64,000 bases of DNA from Lycocorax pyrrhopterus obiensis (lineage: Eukaryota > Chordata > Aves > Passeriformes > Paradisaeidae): contig JACSVZ010000007.1 in the NCBI GenBank assembly GCA_014706295.1, positions 7,543,199 through 7,607,198 on the forward strand, given 5' to 3'. The position numbers were made by a program, and so were the translations under genes. This document shows positions 1-14,590 of this stretch, in pieces. The first letter of the stretch is position 1. Every line of letters begins with the position of its first letter. The notes below the pieces were generated by a model. That model saw nothing but the letters and a program-made list of their open reading frames with translations. It was not told the origin of the DNA and searched no databases.

Positions 1-3000
1 CTCAGCTGAAGATATTTATCCATGAGTTGTGTCAGTTTAATTCAGATTGTAGACTCCAAAAGGCAAGGATAATATCTTATATAGTTCTTGTAAGCTCCAT
101 ATGCTTATACTACTCATTCTTCTTACAGTATTACTCATAAAATTTTACAACTGTGTGACTGAAAGGAGAGAAATATCTAAATTTCCCTGAAGTTCAAGAC
201 AATTTGGCACTGAATGCCTATTTCTCCATTGAAACAAGTAAGCCATTCTGCAAATACAGATTCAGAGCTTAATTCAGCTCAAAAATACACTTTCTTCTTG
301 GGTTACTCTTTCATTGCCACTAACTGATACTAAACAGCTATGTTTTATCCCGCTATTTCATGGCCTCAAACTTGCATATACAAAGAAATTTGCAGAGCTA
401 TACAAGCATAGGAGGGCCTCAAATATGTGACTCAGAGGGCTCACAGGTTATGTTGAAATTACGTTTCTTTTGGGAAGCTTTTTCTCCAGGAGTACCACAC
501 CAGGTGAAACGCAGTACTTTTCCCGTAGTCTCTTCATAGCTTTGGAGGGATCCATTTGTTTTTTCTTGTTTTTCTAGGAGGACTAATCTTATTTCCTCAC
601 CCACATTAATTCCTATTACTTCTCCATTACTGTGCTGCTGCAAAAGTATTTCCATTTGCAGTTACATACCATTGCTAATGACATTCTTTATGCTCTGCTA
701 TATAGAACTTTTGAAGAAATATCTGGAAGTTATTTTAAATTGATATATCAATATTTCTTCTTTAGATATTTTGCTTTCCCCTTTGAAAGATTTAATCATC
801 TTCACAGCAACACAAATTCAGACTTTGATGCCAAAAAGGGTTTAAGTAGCTGTTTTGCTGAGCAGGATGTAGAGTTTCTTCAAATGATTCTCATATCCAA
901 TCCATAACTTTAAGGCAAACAAAAGCTTGTCTTCCAGAAAACTGCATTTTTCTAATCTTAAGAAAAAAACACAGTGCCAATCTGCAATGAGTTACTAACT
1001 TGCATGAGCCATTTTCTGACTTCCTAATTCACTTGAAAACACAGCAAAAAACCCCACATCTCTCAAGGGAAGCAGAGTTTGCATCTGAATTATTTTTCCA
1101 GGCACTTAAAGAGATAAATCAAGAATTTAAAAGAAATTGAGCCAGCAAGTATTTCCCAGCAGCCTGCTTGAACTCTGCTCCGCAGGTTTATATAACTTCT
1201 TGCTTTCAGACACAAGGATAATGAGAAATTCCCCAAAGGAAGTCCCTCATGAACATCCCAGAGAAAAATCACAAATATCATTTTCCAGAGAAAGAGAACC
1301 GAAGTCACACGAGATATAATTATTGAGGTTTTCTCACAATTACATATGTAACTGTAACTCATATTCACTAAAATGAGTTTTTCAAGATCTTTTAAGTAGT
1401 GCATAAGCAATTGTATTTGCAACAGTGGGAGCCATCCCAGCAATAAGACAAATTCTTTGTTTTAGAAAATACATTCCAGGTTTAGTAAAAATGTTTTGAG
1501 TTCACAAGGAAAATCATAAAGTTTTCAGCCCAGAAATTAATCTAATTTTTGAAACTTGAAGTGAGATTCTGTATGATGTCTGTCTCAGGGAGCCTTTGAA
1601 AGACTTTACTGTGATAACAGTGAATTAAAAAGGACATCAATATCACCTTCCATTGGAAGTGAAGGGATTTTTTAAAATTTAAACTAAAGGACTCGTGAAG
1701 CTGGAAAAGTGCTCAAGGTTCTTGTTTTCATTTGTTTAATGATTTGTTCAGAGTTTGTTTTAAAGTGTTACCATTTAATAAGAATTTTTTTTAAATGAAC
1801 ATGTTCACTCTCAGAATATAACACAGTCTCTGACTGAGAAAAAAGGAAAAACCACATGAAGTGACTGAGTAGTTTTCCAAATTGGAGCACATGAACCTTT
1901 CCTTGTTGCCCAGCTTTCAGAATGACAACAAGCAGATTTAACAACTTTGCATGCAAAAATCTGTTACCAAAACAAGATGTAACAGAAAAATTCAATACAC
2001 ATATAAGTAGTTTTGCCCTTGAGGATTACAAAATCTGAGAAGATAGTGTAAGTCTGCTGAGATTGGAATTTTACTTCTGTTCTTTGTATTCTACACACTA
2101 ACTTGGCAGAGGTTCTAGGCCAAGTCCTGCATTACTCGGTCAGGCCAAACATCTGCCCAGGAACTGGCAGACAAAGAATTGTGTCTCACAGGTGTTCAGG
2201 GTTATAAGAAATTATCAAAAAATGGATTTATGCTTAAACAACACAAGGACACCTCTTACAGAATTTATGTTCTACTCAGTGCAGAATACTGCTGTCATCT
2301 CATGAGGAAACCTAGATGTCTAGAGAAAAGTTTTTACGTTCTTTGACTCTGAAACACAAAAAATTAGAGAGGCTCTACCTCACCATCCACAGAGTTCTAC
2401 TGTAGCTTCAGCTTCTAATAATTACACCAAGTAACCTTTTAGAGTCATGTGCAAAAGGTACTCAAGAAAGAAATTAAAATTCTCATACACTTCAATATTA
2501 TTCATTTCATTACAGACCAGCATACTTTATACTATCCAGAAAGTATAGAAAAGCATAGATGGTCCAGTGTAGAAAAGACAAGGCAAGCCTTTGAAAGGAG
2601 ACAAAGGAGGAGATAGAAGGGACATTGTGAAACCCCCAATAAACAGTGACTCACACACCCCATAAAACTCCCAGAAAGAGGCTGCAGAGTTCACAGCCTC
2701 CTCCTCCAGAAAGCAATGACTGCCTGATTAGATAAAAATTATTACTGAAAGCTGCACCTTCATCTGTGACCAGAATCAATGAGAAAGCAAGGAACAGCCT
2801 CATGGGCTGTGACGACAGGAGACCAAAGCATAAGATGTTTGTCCAGATCACACCTGTTTTCACCTCTGTATCAGACCCTTTTGACCACACCAGAAAAACA
2901 AAGGGTTTATTATAGCCAGGAGTTTTGAAAATTTGCTATGCTTTGAAATTTTGCTATTGTTTTGTTCAGATGCTGGTGTGACTTATTTCAAAGAGAAACT

Positions 3001-5636
3001 ATATTTCTAATACATCTTCAATTCACAAAAATGTGCATTTCAGACAAGTAACTACTGTATAGTTCCCATATCTTAATTATCATGAACTGAAACAAGACTA
3101 AGGTTTCTCTCACTGGGCTAAGAAGTCAGAGTAGTAAGTGTGAGGGGGTTTAACCTATTTCAGGGGAACCTATTACTCTGATTTTTTAACTCATGTCCAG
3201 AGCAGCCTAAAAAATAGCGTTCTTTCTCACATACTTTCGTGGCCACATACACAGTTGTTATCTACCTGAGATACAATGTAGAATACAGGAGTTACAGCAT
3301 GTCACTAGAGGTTATGTGAATTAGGTTAAAAAAAATACCAGGATAATGACATTTTTAACTCCCCTCTTCTACATTTTGATTCAGCTGATTAAGGCATGTA
3401 CATGGCCATAAAAAAACCCCACAGGTTCAGATAGTCTCCAGCTTTTTTGGCACTGGAAAACCTGAAGCAGATACCCTAGGGCAAGTTAATAAATGGTTAA
3501 TTGTATGTGCAGCAGCAGTATTAAGTCACTATCTCCAAAAAAGTTCCTATCTTATTTATTTCACCAGAATAACAGCTCTGATTTCACTATTTATTATATC
3601 ATAAAAGCACCAATGCAGAAGTAGCAGTGGAGAATTGTGACAGAGTTTTATACACATATTAAAAGTTTATACAGCTTACAACTCTATGTTGCACTACAGC
3701 AGTATTTCATTACTTCTAAATTAATTGTCCAACCAGGAAGTCACAGATCCTAAACTAAGCTTTCACGACTAGTACAAAAAAACAGCATCAACAGTACAAG
3801 CCCACTACTGACACACAGCTGTGCATCTACAAAGATTAAAGAATCTCAGCCCTCCTTGAGCCTTTTCCCTAGAAGCAGCTATAATCACAGACTTTGAAGA
3901 CAAATACAATGACTCCAGACAGCTTAAAAAAGAAAGAGAAAGCCTTTGGGGGAAAAAAAACCACAGGAAAAGATAAGGTTCTCTCTCACAATGGAATAGC
4001 AAATTGGATGCACATACTTGTCTTCAAGTACTTAAATTCATCTTTTATGTCTGTACTCATCAGAAACTCAGAAGAAAAAAGTCTAAAGGGCTATGGGCCA
4101 ACATCTCCTATTATTCTGTCCTAGGATGGGACAATTAGAAGCACAAATAAGGGGGTCATCAATCCATTAAGATTAGCAGAACAGCTCTGTACAGCTTCCT
4201 ATTGGGGCAGTAATTCAGTAAATTATAGAGTTTCAGAAGTTTACCTGATGTAAATGAAAGAGAACTTAGAAATTTTAAAAAAACAAGAAGTGGAGACTTG
4301 TGGTTATTTTTTTTTCTGTGCACATAACAGACAAGCTTTATAAAGTTTTATACAGTAGCTACTCTATCCACTAGTTTTCAAAGGTTTCTAAGTTTAAGGT
4401 TTTCAAAGTTACCTCATCCTATTTTTAGATATTATCAGTTAAGAAAAAAACTCCAGTCATTGTGCACTCTGAAACTCCCAGGATTATAAAAGCAATGCCT
4501 GAAGAACACAGTCAAACATGAGCAGAAAAACAGATATTAATCACAGTCACTAACCTTATTACTGCTCTCCAGCTCCCTCACAAAGCAACACCTTCTCAAG
4601 AGCTCTGCAGAGTCTCAACTGGCAAGAGTGGAAAAAAAAATCTGATGCAACCTGCACCCAGCAGGCTGCAGGTGTGTGCAATCCCACCTAACTGCTCGCA
4701 CCTGGGCACTCCCAGCTCTCCGCCCCCTCACCCCATAATTTCCATCTGGAGCTCTCAGCAGGTTGCAATCTGTGTTGTTGATCTGAATTGTTTCACTGCA
4801 ACAGGAGTGGTGCACAGGGCACTTTTCTTGTTTCCAGACACAGTAGGGTGAGGTACTCACAAAGCTTTGGAGAGACTAAGGACCAATTTTTTTTTTTTAT
4901 GTTTGCTCTAAAAAAGAGCTCACTGCTGTTAAGAATCTCACAATTTCTGAATTTAAGTGGGTAGGTCAGTACAAGAAATCCACTGGTGATTTATATGCAC
5001 TTTCGCCAGACTCCACTGAGAGGAAAAACTCTAAGTAAGAAGGACAGACTCATTAGAGTCTAAAGCTGCAGGGAGATGTAAAGCAAGATGTAAAGACAGA
5101 GTTGTTCGGACTCTTAAAGTAATTAGCTATTGCTTTTCCTGAAACCCTCCTAAAAGTCATAGAACATTGAAAACTCCAGGGATTTTTGAAAAGAATTTTA
5201 ATTTAGGTCTGCAGTCCAAAAATAATGGCAAAAGTGTCTTAAAAACCACAAATAAACGGAGCCTTTTTTCTTTGTTTGTCTATGTATAATGGTTTTCATG
5301 GAAAAATGTTTTTCCAAGATTATTTAGTATTTTCTGACACCTACAGTTAAAAAAAACCCCAAACTATGATGAACTGACCGCGACACACTTCCCCTATTCT
5401 TTGCCATGCTGGGGGCAGTGGGGAGGAGGAAGAGAAGAAATTGGGAGTGAAGTTGAATCCAGAAAAAGGGAGGGAATGTTGAGTCCAGCCAAAAAGGGGA
5501 GTGACAGAGTGGTTTTGGTGGACACTACCCTGCCTTACTTGTTCAAGCACCTGCACTGGTCACCAGCATTACTCCTATCAGGACTGCCACAGAAATAAAT
5601 TGATTTCAGTGTGGTTTAATGTGCGAAGTATCTCCG

Positions 5637-5682
5637 TTTTTTTTGGTTTTGTTTTTTGGTTTTGGGTTTTTGGGGTTTTTTT
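5637..5682 (+). repeat. T/G-rich low-complexity tract
   Basis: Runs of T4-T8 separated by GG, GGG and GGGG, so the plus strand is almost pure T and G. It is low-complexity sequence. With mostly GG pairs it is only a weak two-tetrad G-quadruplex candidate. Confidence 0.75.
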
Positions 5683-8483
5683 GAATGGAAACTGCAGATC
5701 TGCTTTTGCCTCTGAATTCTTGCGAGACTCAAACACAAAGAAAATGTAGCAGCACACTGCAGTTGTGTGATTAACTCTCAGGCTGACAAGGGAGTAAGAG
5801 AAAAAGCCCTTTTTGGCTGACAAAATGACCAAATTATGATCTCCTGGTGTGAATGGAGTGTGCAGCTCCACAAAAGTCAGTGAGAGGTAAGATTAAGGCA
5901 AGATTGATGTGTAACAGTATTTAGACAGACATTTGCTGTTTGTCACTCTAAGTCTGAGCAATGATTTTTCGTATGAAAGCATTCTATATCTGTCATCTGT
6001 TTTTAACAGAAATTCATGAGATGAACATGTATTTTTTAATCTTAGTGGAAGAGAAACTTGAAAAGTAAATAAAAATAAGGGAATACAAAGATTAACTCTT
6101 AAATCTATTCATACAATAAATATGAGGAGATACATTCAGAACTAATGACATACTTCCCTGAGTGAATATATATTTTCTCGTTGTTCAGTTTGATGACACG
6201 GCAATAAATTAGTGTGGAGTGCTAAATCTTCTGTATGACCCCCTCAGTTGTGTTGGCACTAACTTCATGTGCATATATTTCTGAGCTCAACAGGTGCATG
6301 AAAAGCAAGTCAAGGAGGGAATGTGCATTCTGGGGTGCATAAAACTTCACCTGGAAAACCAGCGTTAATAGAACACAAATGTTCACTGAGAGGGTAGATA
6401 GTGGGTCAAACATCATTATTAAACTGTAAGATTCCCTGAGGAAGAGTGATGAATAGTACTGAAGAGCAAAAACTAAAGCTCAGTTTATTTTTTTTTTTTA
6501 CTGTTCCATATTTGTGATCTTCCAATATTGTGGGAAAATGTTTCTGCCTGTTGTTTGTAAGAACAGAAGTGTTTGTTTCATCTGTGTGAAAGATGTTTTG
6601 CAGGAAGAATCCAGTATCAGTCCCTCTGCTAGGTTGCTTTTAATTGACCTAACATTTTTTTTGTATATGCAAGGGGAAAAAATAAATCTAAACCGTCCCA
6701 TTCAGTATTTCTTTGTAACTAACCTGTTCAGAGGGAATTAAGAGCATGCTGAACATGTTGATATAGCATAATTCATTCATTGTAGAAGCTGAAGAGATTC
6801 ACCATTCACTGTGAATTCTTTTGCTGAATGCAAGCTCCTGAATCACTTTTTTTGTGTGCAATGCAGCAGTGAGTCCTCCATTTGCATCTAATCTGTGTAT
6901 ATTACATACCAGAAGGCCAAAATCAACCCAATTATAAGCAAATGAAATTCTGTTGATACCAGGTAAATTACCCAAGTGCTAAGCTTGCTACCTAATATTC
7001 TTTACCATGCTGGTTGGCAGAAAAGGGTACTTGCTTTCTCAGAACGCTAACTGCAGGTCCTTTTCATTTCTTTTTAGTTTATCATGCTTTTGAAATGTCT
7101 CAGAATGATCACGTGAGATGACAGACTTGTTAGACACTGCTGCTGGCTCTGGGGAAGATGTTTAGATACTACATTTAGATCTTTATGCACTTCCTTTCAT
7201 GTTGTAATAAGATGTTTACAGTGAACCATTTCCATTTTCTTCCTCGGGCCATTCTCCATGAGATGAAGTTGTCCACAAGCACTGAAGCACCACACCATTG
7301 CCTCTGGCTATAGAACTGCTAGTTTAGATAAGCTTTGTTCCAATAGAAAATCATCAAGCCTGTACTGTTTAATTTTTTTTTCCTTTCGAGACTGAGTGCA
7401 CCACAAGGAATCATGGAAGCAGGAAGAAGTAGGGGTGGGGAATATGATAACAATTTTGGCAATAAATTCAGTATTGCTAGCATTTTGAGGCTACAATAAA
7501 GATTCAGAAAATCTTCATGTTTCATGGCATTTTGTCGTTTTGTTGCCACGATGTCTTTTCCTTGTCTGTTCCGACAAACTAAACCCTTGGCAATATTTAT
7601 ATGAGTTTTCAAGTTAACTGTCATTCAGAGCTTAAATGCTTAGTGTAAATGAATCACGAGTATAGAAAACACATTCCATCTAAAATTTATCTAGACTCTA
7701 ACAGCACTGTTCTTCTTAAGGTGTGCAATGACTTTAATTTGTAGTGGTTTTTGTTTTGCTTTTTTTTTCCCTCAGTTTTGCTTACAACAATGATAGTCAA
7801 TATTAATAAGTAAGAAAGCACATTCACCGGGACCTAGCACAAGTTGTCAGACATCCTGGTCAAAGATTCTAACAACTTGGGTGTTGATCCCCTCTGGAAA
7901 CTCCTTTTGAAATAAAACCAAGCAGAAAACACAACAGCCTGTGAAGAGCCTGATGCTGGATTCTGTTCTGAGATTTGTACTGCAGCAGACTTCCAGGGGA
8001 CTGAAGCAAAAAAAACTTGAGCACAGCTGCTGGGTTACATTCAGGCATACGTGGGAATTGCTGCTGGTTTGGTTCATTGGGAATCAGACACAAGACTGGA
8101 AATATAACCTAACTGGACATGTTGCAAATACCACAATATTAATTCCTTGACTTTCATAATTTAGATTCTGAAATAGTCCATTATATTCTATTACATGGAC
8201 AATACAGAGGTGACAGTGTATAAGTACTTTAACTTCTTTCCCCTTTCAGTAAATTTGGGAAGTGTATGGCTGTATAATGCTATTAAAAATCTATGAACTT
8301 GCAAGGAATTTTAAGACTGTGTTATGAAAAACAGTATTTGTATAAGCGATTTACGGCCCAGTACTAAAAACGTTGCTATTTCAAACCTGAATGTTAATGG
8401 TAGCTGCCTGTGTAGTTAATTTTAGTCTCGAATTAATTGGACTCCTCAGTATCGTATTATTTGTAGAGCAATAGCCACAGGCG

Positions 8484-8515
8484 CTTTTTTTTGTTTTGTT
8501 TTGTTTTGTTTTGTT
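8484..8515 (+). repeat. (TTTTG)n microsatellite
   Basis: A T8 run followed by consecutive TTTTG pentamers (about five) is read directly from the sequence. It is simple sequence of a kind common in vertebrate introns and intergenic DNA. Confidence 0.9.
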
Positions 8516-9099
8516 AATGAGTTTTTTAAAGTATTTTATCCAGTTTCAAAGCAAAATCAGGATGTTTCTCTCCAGCAATCCAGGTTCCTAGTTTTACACA
8601 TTCACAACCCTGTCTTTCTTTGGAAAATTTGATGCTGGTTAATGGGTCTTTTTCATTTTTGCAAGAAGTACTGCTATGGATACTACATCCAAATTACCAT
8701 TTTGCTTGTTTATGCAAAGCCTAACAATGATGATACTGCTCTGACTGCACCTTTAAAAGAACATTATTGTACTTCTACATCACACATAGGAAATGGTAGA
8801 TAATGTATGCATTGTTTGTTATCGCCTTAACCTATGAACCCAAAGTGGTGTGGGATTCTGTTCACTATGTAAAGAATGTCTCTTTACGAGAGATTTAACC
8901 CAGATTTAACCTTCTACCTCTATAGCATGCAATTTTAAGTCTGAGTGGTAAAGGGTAAGCAAGCTGACATACAAGCATATCCCACTAACATGCATAGAGG
9001 TTTTCTAAAGCAATTGGTTACATGGATATGATTCTAAGGCTGGGAGTTTAGGATTTTAAGTTTAGAAGCATTTGACTGAGGAAATAAAGTGGGCTTAGG

Positions 9100-9449
9100 T
9101 GTTTAATGGCTCTCTACAACTGAACTTGAGAGGAGATTGTAGCCTGGTGGGATTGGTCTCCCAAGTAACAAGTGATAGGGTGAGAGGAAATGGCCTCAAG
9201 TTACACCAAGGGAAGTTTGGATTGGATACTTAGGAAAAAAATATTCACTGAAAGGGTTGTCAAGCACTGGAACAGGCTGCCCAGGGAACTGTTTGAGTCA
9301 TCATTCCTGAAGGTATTTGAAAGCCATGTAGATGTGGCACTTAGGGACATGGTTTAGTGATGGACTTGGCAGTCCTGGATTAATCGTTGGACTTGCTGAT
9401 CTTGGAGGCCTTTTCCAACATAAATGATTCCATGCTTCTATGATTCTGT
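9100..9449 (+). mobile_element. CR1 LINE 3' end (5'-truncated copy)
   Basis: The segment follows the 3' terminal part of avian CR1 non-LTR retrotransposons: 'tctctacaact', 'aacaagtgatagg', 'gaggaaatggcctcaagtt', 'aacaggctgcccaggga', 'gatgtggcacttagggac' and 'gacttggcagt' occur in the expected order. It ends in degenerate copies of the 8-bp tail repeat (ATTCTATG type) near 9427-9449. Only about 350 bp remain, which is the usual 5' truncation of CR1 and carries no intact reverse transcriptase. The match is close, suggesting a copy younger than the other plus-strand CR1 pieces in the window. Subfamily not assigned. Confidence 0.93.
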
Positions 9450-12400
9450 AGCCTTACACACATAACTCCACCAACAGTTTGGCAAAGTGAAGTTGATGCT
9501 AACTGGTTGATTCATTTGATTTCCACTGACAGCAGCTTTGTCAGTGGTTGTATAACAGCATCCTGCAATTGCAGCAACAAAATATCTGTAGCTGTTTCAC
9601 ATAAACAGCTTTATTCACAATGTGCTTATCTCCACTGGCAGGGTGGTGTAAATAAGAATCACCTACTACTGCTCCAGTACATATTCAGCTTCTCTATGAC
9701 TGTAATATTGATGTTCCCCCTTGAACTTCCTTCATGATTTGTTTATTTAGGTATGAAAAGTGATGTCAGATATTAGGCCTTGCTTAAAGATAGCAGCAAT
9801 GACAATCAGCTTCAAAGATGAGAATTGACTTGAGCTTCCAGACCTTGAAATAACCTGCTTAGCCACTTATCTCTATGTACGATGCTATGCGTTACTTTTA
9901 GATAAATACTAAATTGTATAATATCTCAGGATTTAGGTACTAAACTAAATGAAATACATTATCTATCATGATGCTTTGTGGTTTTAATTGTAGATTGGTT
10001 GAACTTTGTGCTTAAGAACTAGAGGACAGTTTGCTACATCAACAGTCAATCCCTGGAATGACAATAGGATACCAGAGTAAGAAAGTAGAAATTCTAAATA
10101 TCTGGTGAAATGTCTTGCTTCAGAAATCAAAGCAAACAAAATCTTTCTATCAGACATCTGGAGAACAGACAATGTCAGGTCTCACACCAGTTTGCGGACA
10201 GCTACACAGCAGTTCTAGAATGCACTTTACTATGGAAATAAATCTTCCCTTTTCACTGATCTTCAGAAGGGGCACAGAATTTTGCTTCTACCAGATCTAA
10301 TTTGAAGATGTTGAGGGACACAGCAAGATGCTGCAACACTTGTCCACAGCACAATATTTTAAATGTCCTCTGTATGGGTTACTGGATTGAGGACACATAA
10401 TGAAATTTCTTCTGAAGCCTTTTGTGCAGCTCTGGAAGCTCTTCAATCACAGTCTATTCCCTAATTGCACTCTGGAGAATAAAATTGCTCTCTCTTTCTG
10501 CCTGTTGCCTTTTGCACACAGCAAAAATCTAAACTGAGGTAGAGCTGCAAAGCAGCCTCTCAATCAGCATGTGTTCACAACAAGATTTCTGACCACAAGG
10601 CAATGTGCCCTCAAGTTATTATTTAAGGGACAACTCTGGAAGATTATGTGTGTTACCTCCTTAGATTTTCTTCAGGTTGTGAGCTGTTGAATCACTGCAA
10701 AGAGTCTGGAAAATTACATCAGAAAATCCTCTCAAGGAAAGGGAAACATTGAAGAAAGATGGAAAAGAAGGTGAAAACTACAGACTAAAACCTGTCCTAC
10801 GCTTCATCATGAGCATGAGACTACAAAGTGTATGACTGTAATCCAAGAGAAATTGAGTTTATCCATCTTCTGAATGCATTGATGGACTAAAACTTCACCG
10901 GGGGACGTCCAACAGCAGTCACAGTCCTTAACAGTTCTGAGTAAGAAAACTGAGTACCTGTAATAATACATAAAAGCATACGAACCATCTGAATTGAAGA
11001 TTCCCTTGGTCCAAGTGAGGTACAGCACAGTTTTATTTGATTTCTTACCACAGGTCTGTGAGGCTTTACAGTTCAGGTTTTCCCAGATCTAGGAACACAG
11101 ATGCTGTCACCTCTGGGATTCCCTGGACTTTAATCAGACACTTCCCACAAACTTGTCTTTGGTGAAGTGAGCTCTGATTCCTCAGCTGAGTCCCTAGATC
11201 CTAGGTTCAAATTGCACAGTCACTCTGGCAAAGCAGATGAGAAATATCTTATGCCAAGAATTTTCCTTTATTTTGGCTTCAAAAGCTTTCGTTTCATGTG
11301 GCTGAGCAAAGGCTAAAAGCACAACAAATGCTTCCTTCTGAGGTCATCTAAAAGATTGATTTTGGCTTTGTCAACTGGACAACCAGCAATAATCTCCTAT
11401 AACTATAGAATAAATGAGGGAATACAAATAATTTAAATCTAAGTTTGTCATTTACATAATTTATTTATCCAATTCTCAACAACTCAATGCATTTTTACTT
11501 GAGTTTCCCTCATAAATACACATTTTTTTTTCCTTTTACCATTTTCCTGCCTTGCTGTGCTCTTTAATGAGTCCCTGCAAGAAATGGCTGCTATTACTCT
11601 TAGGTGATGGAAAAACAGAAAAACAGGCAATGAGTCTGTTTGTGGGGTTTTTTTGCTTTTGAGCACAGTCACTACTGCATCCAAGAATCACTTTTCCAGG
11701 CAGTGAACATGGGTTTCATTTTATAATCAAAAAAAATGTCACAGCCAAATTAGTCTGTATTAAAAACATTGAGAAGATTCTCTTTTTCCTCACTGCCTCT
11801 ACACATAGCAGAGAAAGAAATATTACCTAACCTTGAAATTTAATTGTTGACATATTTTTAGGCATGCCTTGGAATTTACTTTTCCCTTTTTTTTTTGTGA
11901 ACAGAATTCCAAACTAGAAGTTGAAGCACTGAAGTTGCATATAGATAGATAGTATTTTTGTCTCTGCATAACAGGCATAATTAGTCTTATCCATACAACT
12001 ATAAAAACAGAAATATGTTCTAAAAGCTTAGCCATATGCTCTCTATTTAGTACTGATTCACTGGAAGGGTTTTTTCCCCTAAAAATATTTAGTTAAAAAC
12101 TGTGTCTAGCACTGTCTGTTTTGGCACATAACACTAAAAACCCACAGTGCCTTACCACCAACAAAACCCTCAGCCTTTCCTGTAGGTGGTGTTAACTGTG
12201 CTTCCTCTTCGATTCAAATGATCTGACATTCGAAACTGTGGATTATTAAGTGATTCCTTCAATATCAGTAGGATTAGCAGCACCTAGATCTTTGAGAAAT
12301 TCAGGCCAAAATTTTGGGTTAAAGAGTGTAAACTCTGCAATCTGCCTGCAATCCTGGTACGAGTAACCAAATGTAATTCAAGACAGCAGTAAATCCCCAT

Positions 12401-14524
12401 TCACCTTTGCATTGTTACACCCTGACTTCTCCCATCTGAGAAGACCAATAAAACAGACATCTTGCTACTTTATATCCTGATTTTTTTCTGCCTCAGTTGC
12501 AATATTTCTAGAATTAAGGACAATTTTGTCATCAAATTTCTAGTATAGCTAAGACAAAGCAGTAATTCTCTTTTTTGAAATGTCTGCTTTTTTGCAGCCA
12601 CAAAATGAAAGATCACTTTCTTGCTAGCACAGAGATAAAACAGAAATACTTGGCTAATGGGCAATTTATTAAAAAAATCCAATCTATACGGCCTTCAAAT
12701 GCAAGAACAATTTTTCACACTTTCTAACCAAGATCCTTTTTCTCATTTTCAGCATTTAATAGGATGAGTTATTTCTCAAGCACATTTCCCCACCCTATCT
12801 TTAAGTGCACAATGATGTCAAAAGGGCACAGGCAAGATAAATCCAAGTGTTCTTCTATTTGAGGGTGCTGAGATTTCAGAGATTTTCTTTATTATGCAGA
12901 ATGAACATTTTGTGCTAAAAAGTTTTAGAGCCTTGGAGCGGCTTTCTGCAACATTTCTAAAAAGATCCTAATAGCTTGAAAGTTGATATTTAAAGTGGAC
13001 TTGAAAGAACATAAAAATAATAATTGCCACGTCTGCATAGTGCTGTCATACATGAATAGTGATAATTGCATTAATATCAGTAATTCCTCCTGGAAGCCTT
13101 TACTCTTAGCATTGCTGTCATTACTAAATGTGTTTATGTCAGCTACTGTAATAATTTTTCTAATGCCATAACTTTCTTCAGTTAATTATAAACAAATTGG
13201 CACACTTAATTAATGGGTCCTACTAATAATATATTATCCCAGATATGTGTGAATGATTCCCTGTTACTACCAGCGACGCAGCTCAATTAATGATGCCAAA
13301 TGCTATAACCTTCTTAATAGCAAAAGGCACACTAATATTCCTAGAAAACAAAATAAGATGTCTTTAAAATAGACACACAGCAAGAGTGCACCGAGGGCAA
13401 AATGATGCTGTCATGTTGGGTTTAGGCAACTCTGAACTCACACAGAATAACAGAGACAAACCCTGCCTGGTACTTAACTTGTAACAGAATAAACAAAACA
13501 TCTGCTGACTGAACCAAAGTGTAGTGTCTCTTGTCAGCTCAATCAGAAATGAGCAGCCATGGCTCTGTTCCTACGTGGGACAAAGAAACACAGAGAAAAC
13601 CAAGCATATGAAAGTCCTTAATGCTGCTTAGGAGACCTCCATTTATCAGAGTTAATGAACAAGCTGTTTCTCAAGTGGTCCAGACACAGCTTCACCGGAG
13701 TATTTAAACTTTCTGTCTACAGAAATTAGAATTTAAGGTTACATAGGTGGCTTCAGGGGAGAAAAGAGGCATCACAGGATCTTGTCCTTTGGTGTGGTTG
13801 GCAGGAGGGCCTTGCTAGTGGTAGGATTTGTAATATTCCTTTGTTTAATAGCATAAAAACATTATTTTTTGTTAAATTCAAGCCAATTCGTTACTGTAAT
13901 GAGTAATAAACAGAAAACATGAAATGTCACAATTTAGTAGCAAAAAAAATTTATTTATTTCAGCTATTTTCCCCTCAGAAAGAATAACCTGAACTTTACT
14001 AATTGCCCAAAATGAAACACTACAAGTTAAAATACTTAGTTTTTCTCATTTTCTGTTAATCTCAGGAACTGTTCCTGTGAACTTTGTGTGTATATAGCAT
14101 AGTTGTTTATACCTAAGTGCTTCAGGTTATCTACATTGCCATTTATTCATATACATATCTGTGAAGTATCATGCACATTGCTGAGTGCTACAAAAATTAA
14201 CACTTGAAGGAGCATGATAAATGAGTGAGTTAGCAAAGTGAAATTACCCTTTCATCAGTGCAGCCACTTTATACGTGACTATTACAGGGTAGTGCAGGCT
14301 GGTACTTGGATGGTGGAAAAGTAGTTTGCTTTGTAACACAGTTCTATTATTTCCTTTCCTTCCTGGGGAGGGGAAGAGAGGCAGAATGAAAAAGGAGAAG
14401 GGATGAGAAAGATGGAGCTAAATCCCAGGTTCGCTCTGGAAGCACAGATCAAAACCCTTTAATACAATCCACCCTCAAAACTGAGGTGTTTCGGTATTTT
14501 CTTCAAATTTCATTATTGCCAGGG
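9450..14524. other. Intergenic or intronic DNA, no gene recognised
   Basis: No supportable gene. The stretch at about 12980-13330 is rich in homeodomain-type TAATTA/ATTA cores and is reported as a conserved-element candidate among the findings. A 9-bp-stem inverted repeat (arms 9523-9531 and 9539-9547) is within chance expectation. Confidence 0.55.
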
Positions 14525-14590
14525 AAAGGCCTACTGGTGATAAAGGCCTACTGGTGATAAAGCCTACTGGTGATAAAGCCTACTGGTGAT
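14525..14590 (+). repeat. Four-copy minisatellite, 16-17 bp unit
   Basis: Four head-to-tail copies of AAAGGCCTACTGGTGAT are read directly. Copies 1 and 2 (14525-14541, 14542-14558) are 17 bp and identical. Copies 3 and 4 (14559-14574, 14575-14590) are 16 bp, identical to each other, and lack one G. The near-perfect identity indicates recent expansion. Confidence 0.95.

Larger units (their letters stand above)
1..9099. other. Intergenic or intronic DNA, no gene recognised
   Basis: AT-rich vertebrate-type sequence. The open frames here are all below about 120 codons, have no recognisable domains, and often overlap one another on opposite strands. I see a T/G-rich tract at about 5637-5682 and a (TTTTG)5 tract at 8484-8515. 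A slightly GC-richer patch lies near 4650-4850, with a CCGCCCC box, but nothing else marks it as a promoter. Confidence 0.6.

Noticed and set aside
4640..4860. Possible promoter (CCGCCCC box, GC-richer patch)
   Set aside because: No CpG clustering, TATA or initiator context, and no adjoining gene.
9523..9547. Perfect 9-bp inverted repeat CCACTGACA with 7-nt loop
   Set aside because: Stems of this length with short loops are expected a few times by chance in 64 kb.
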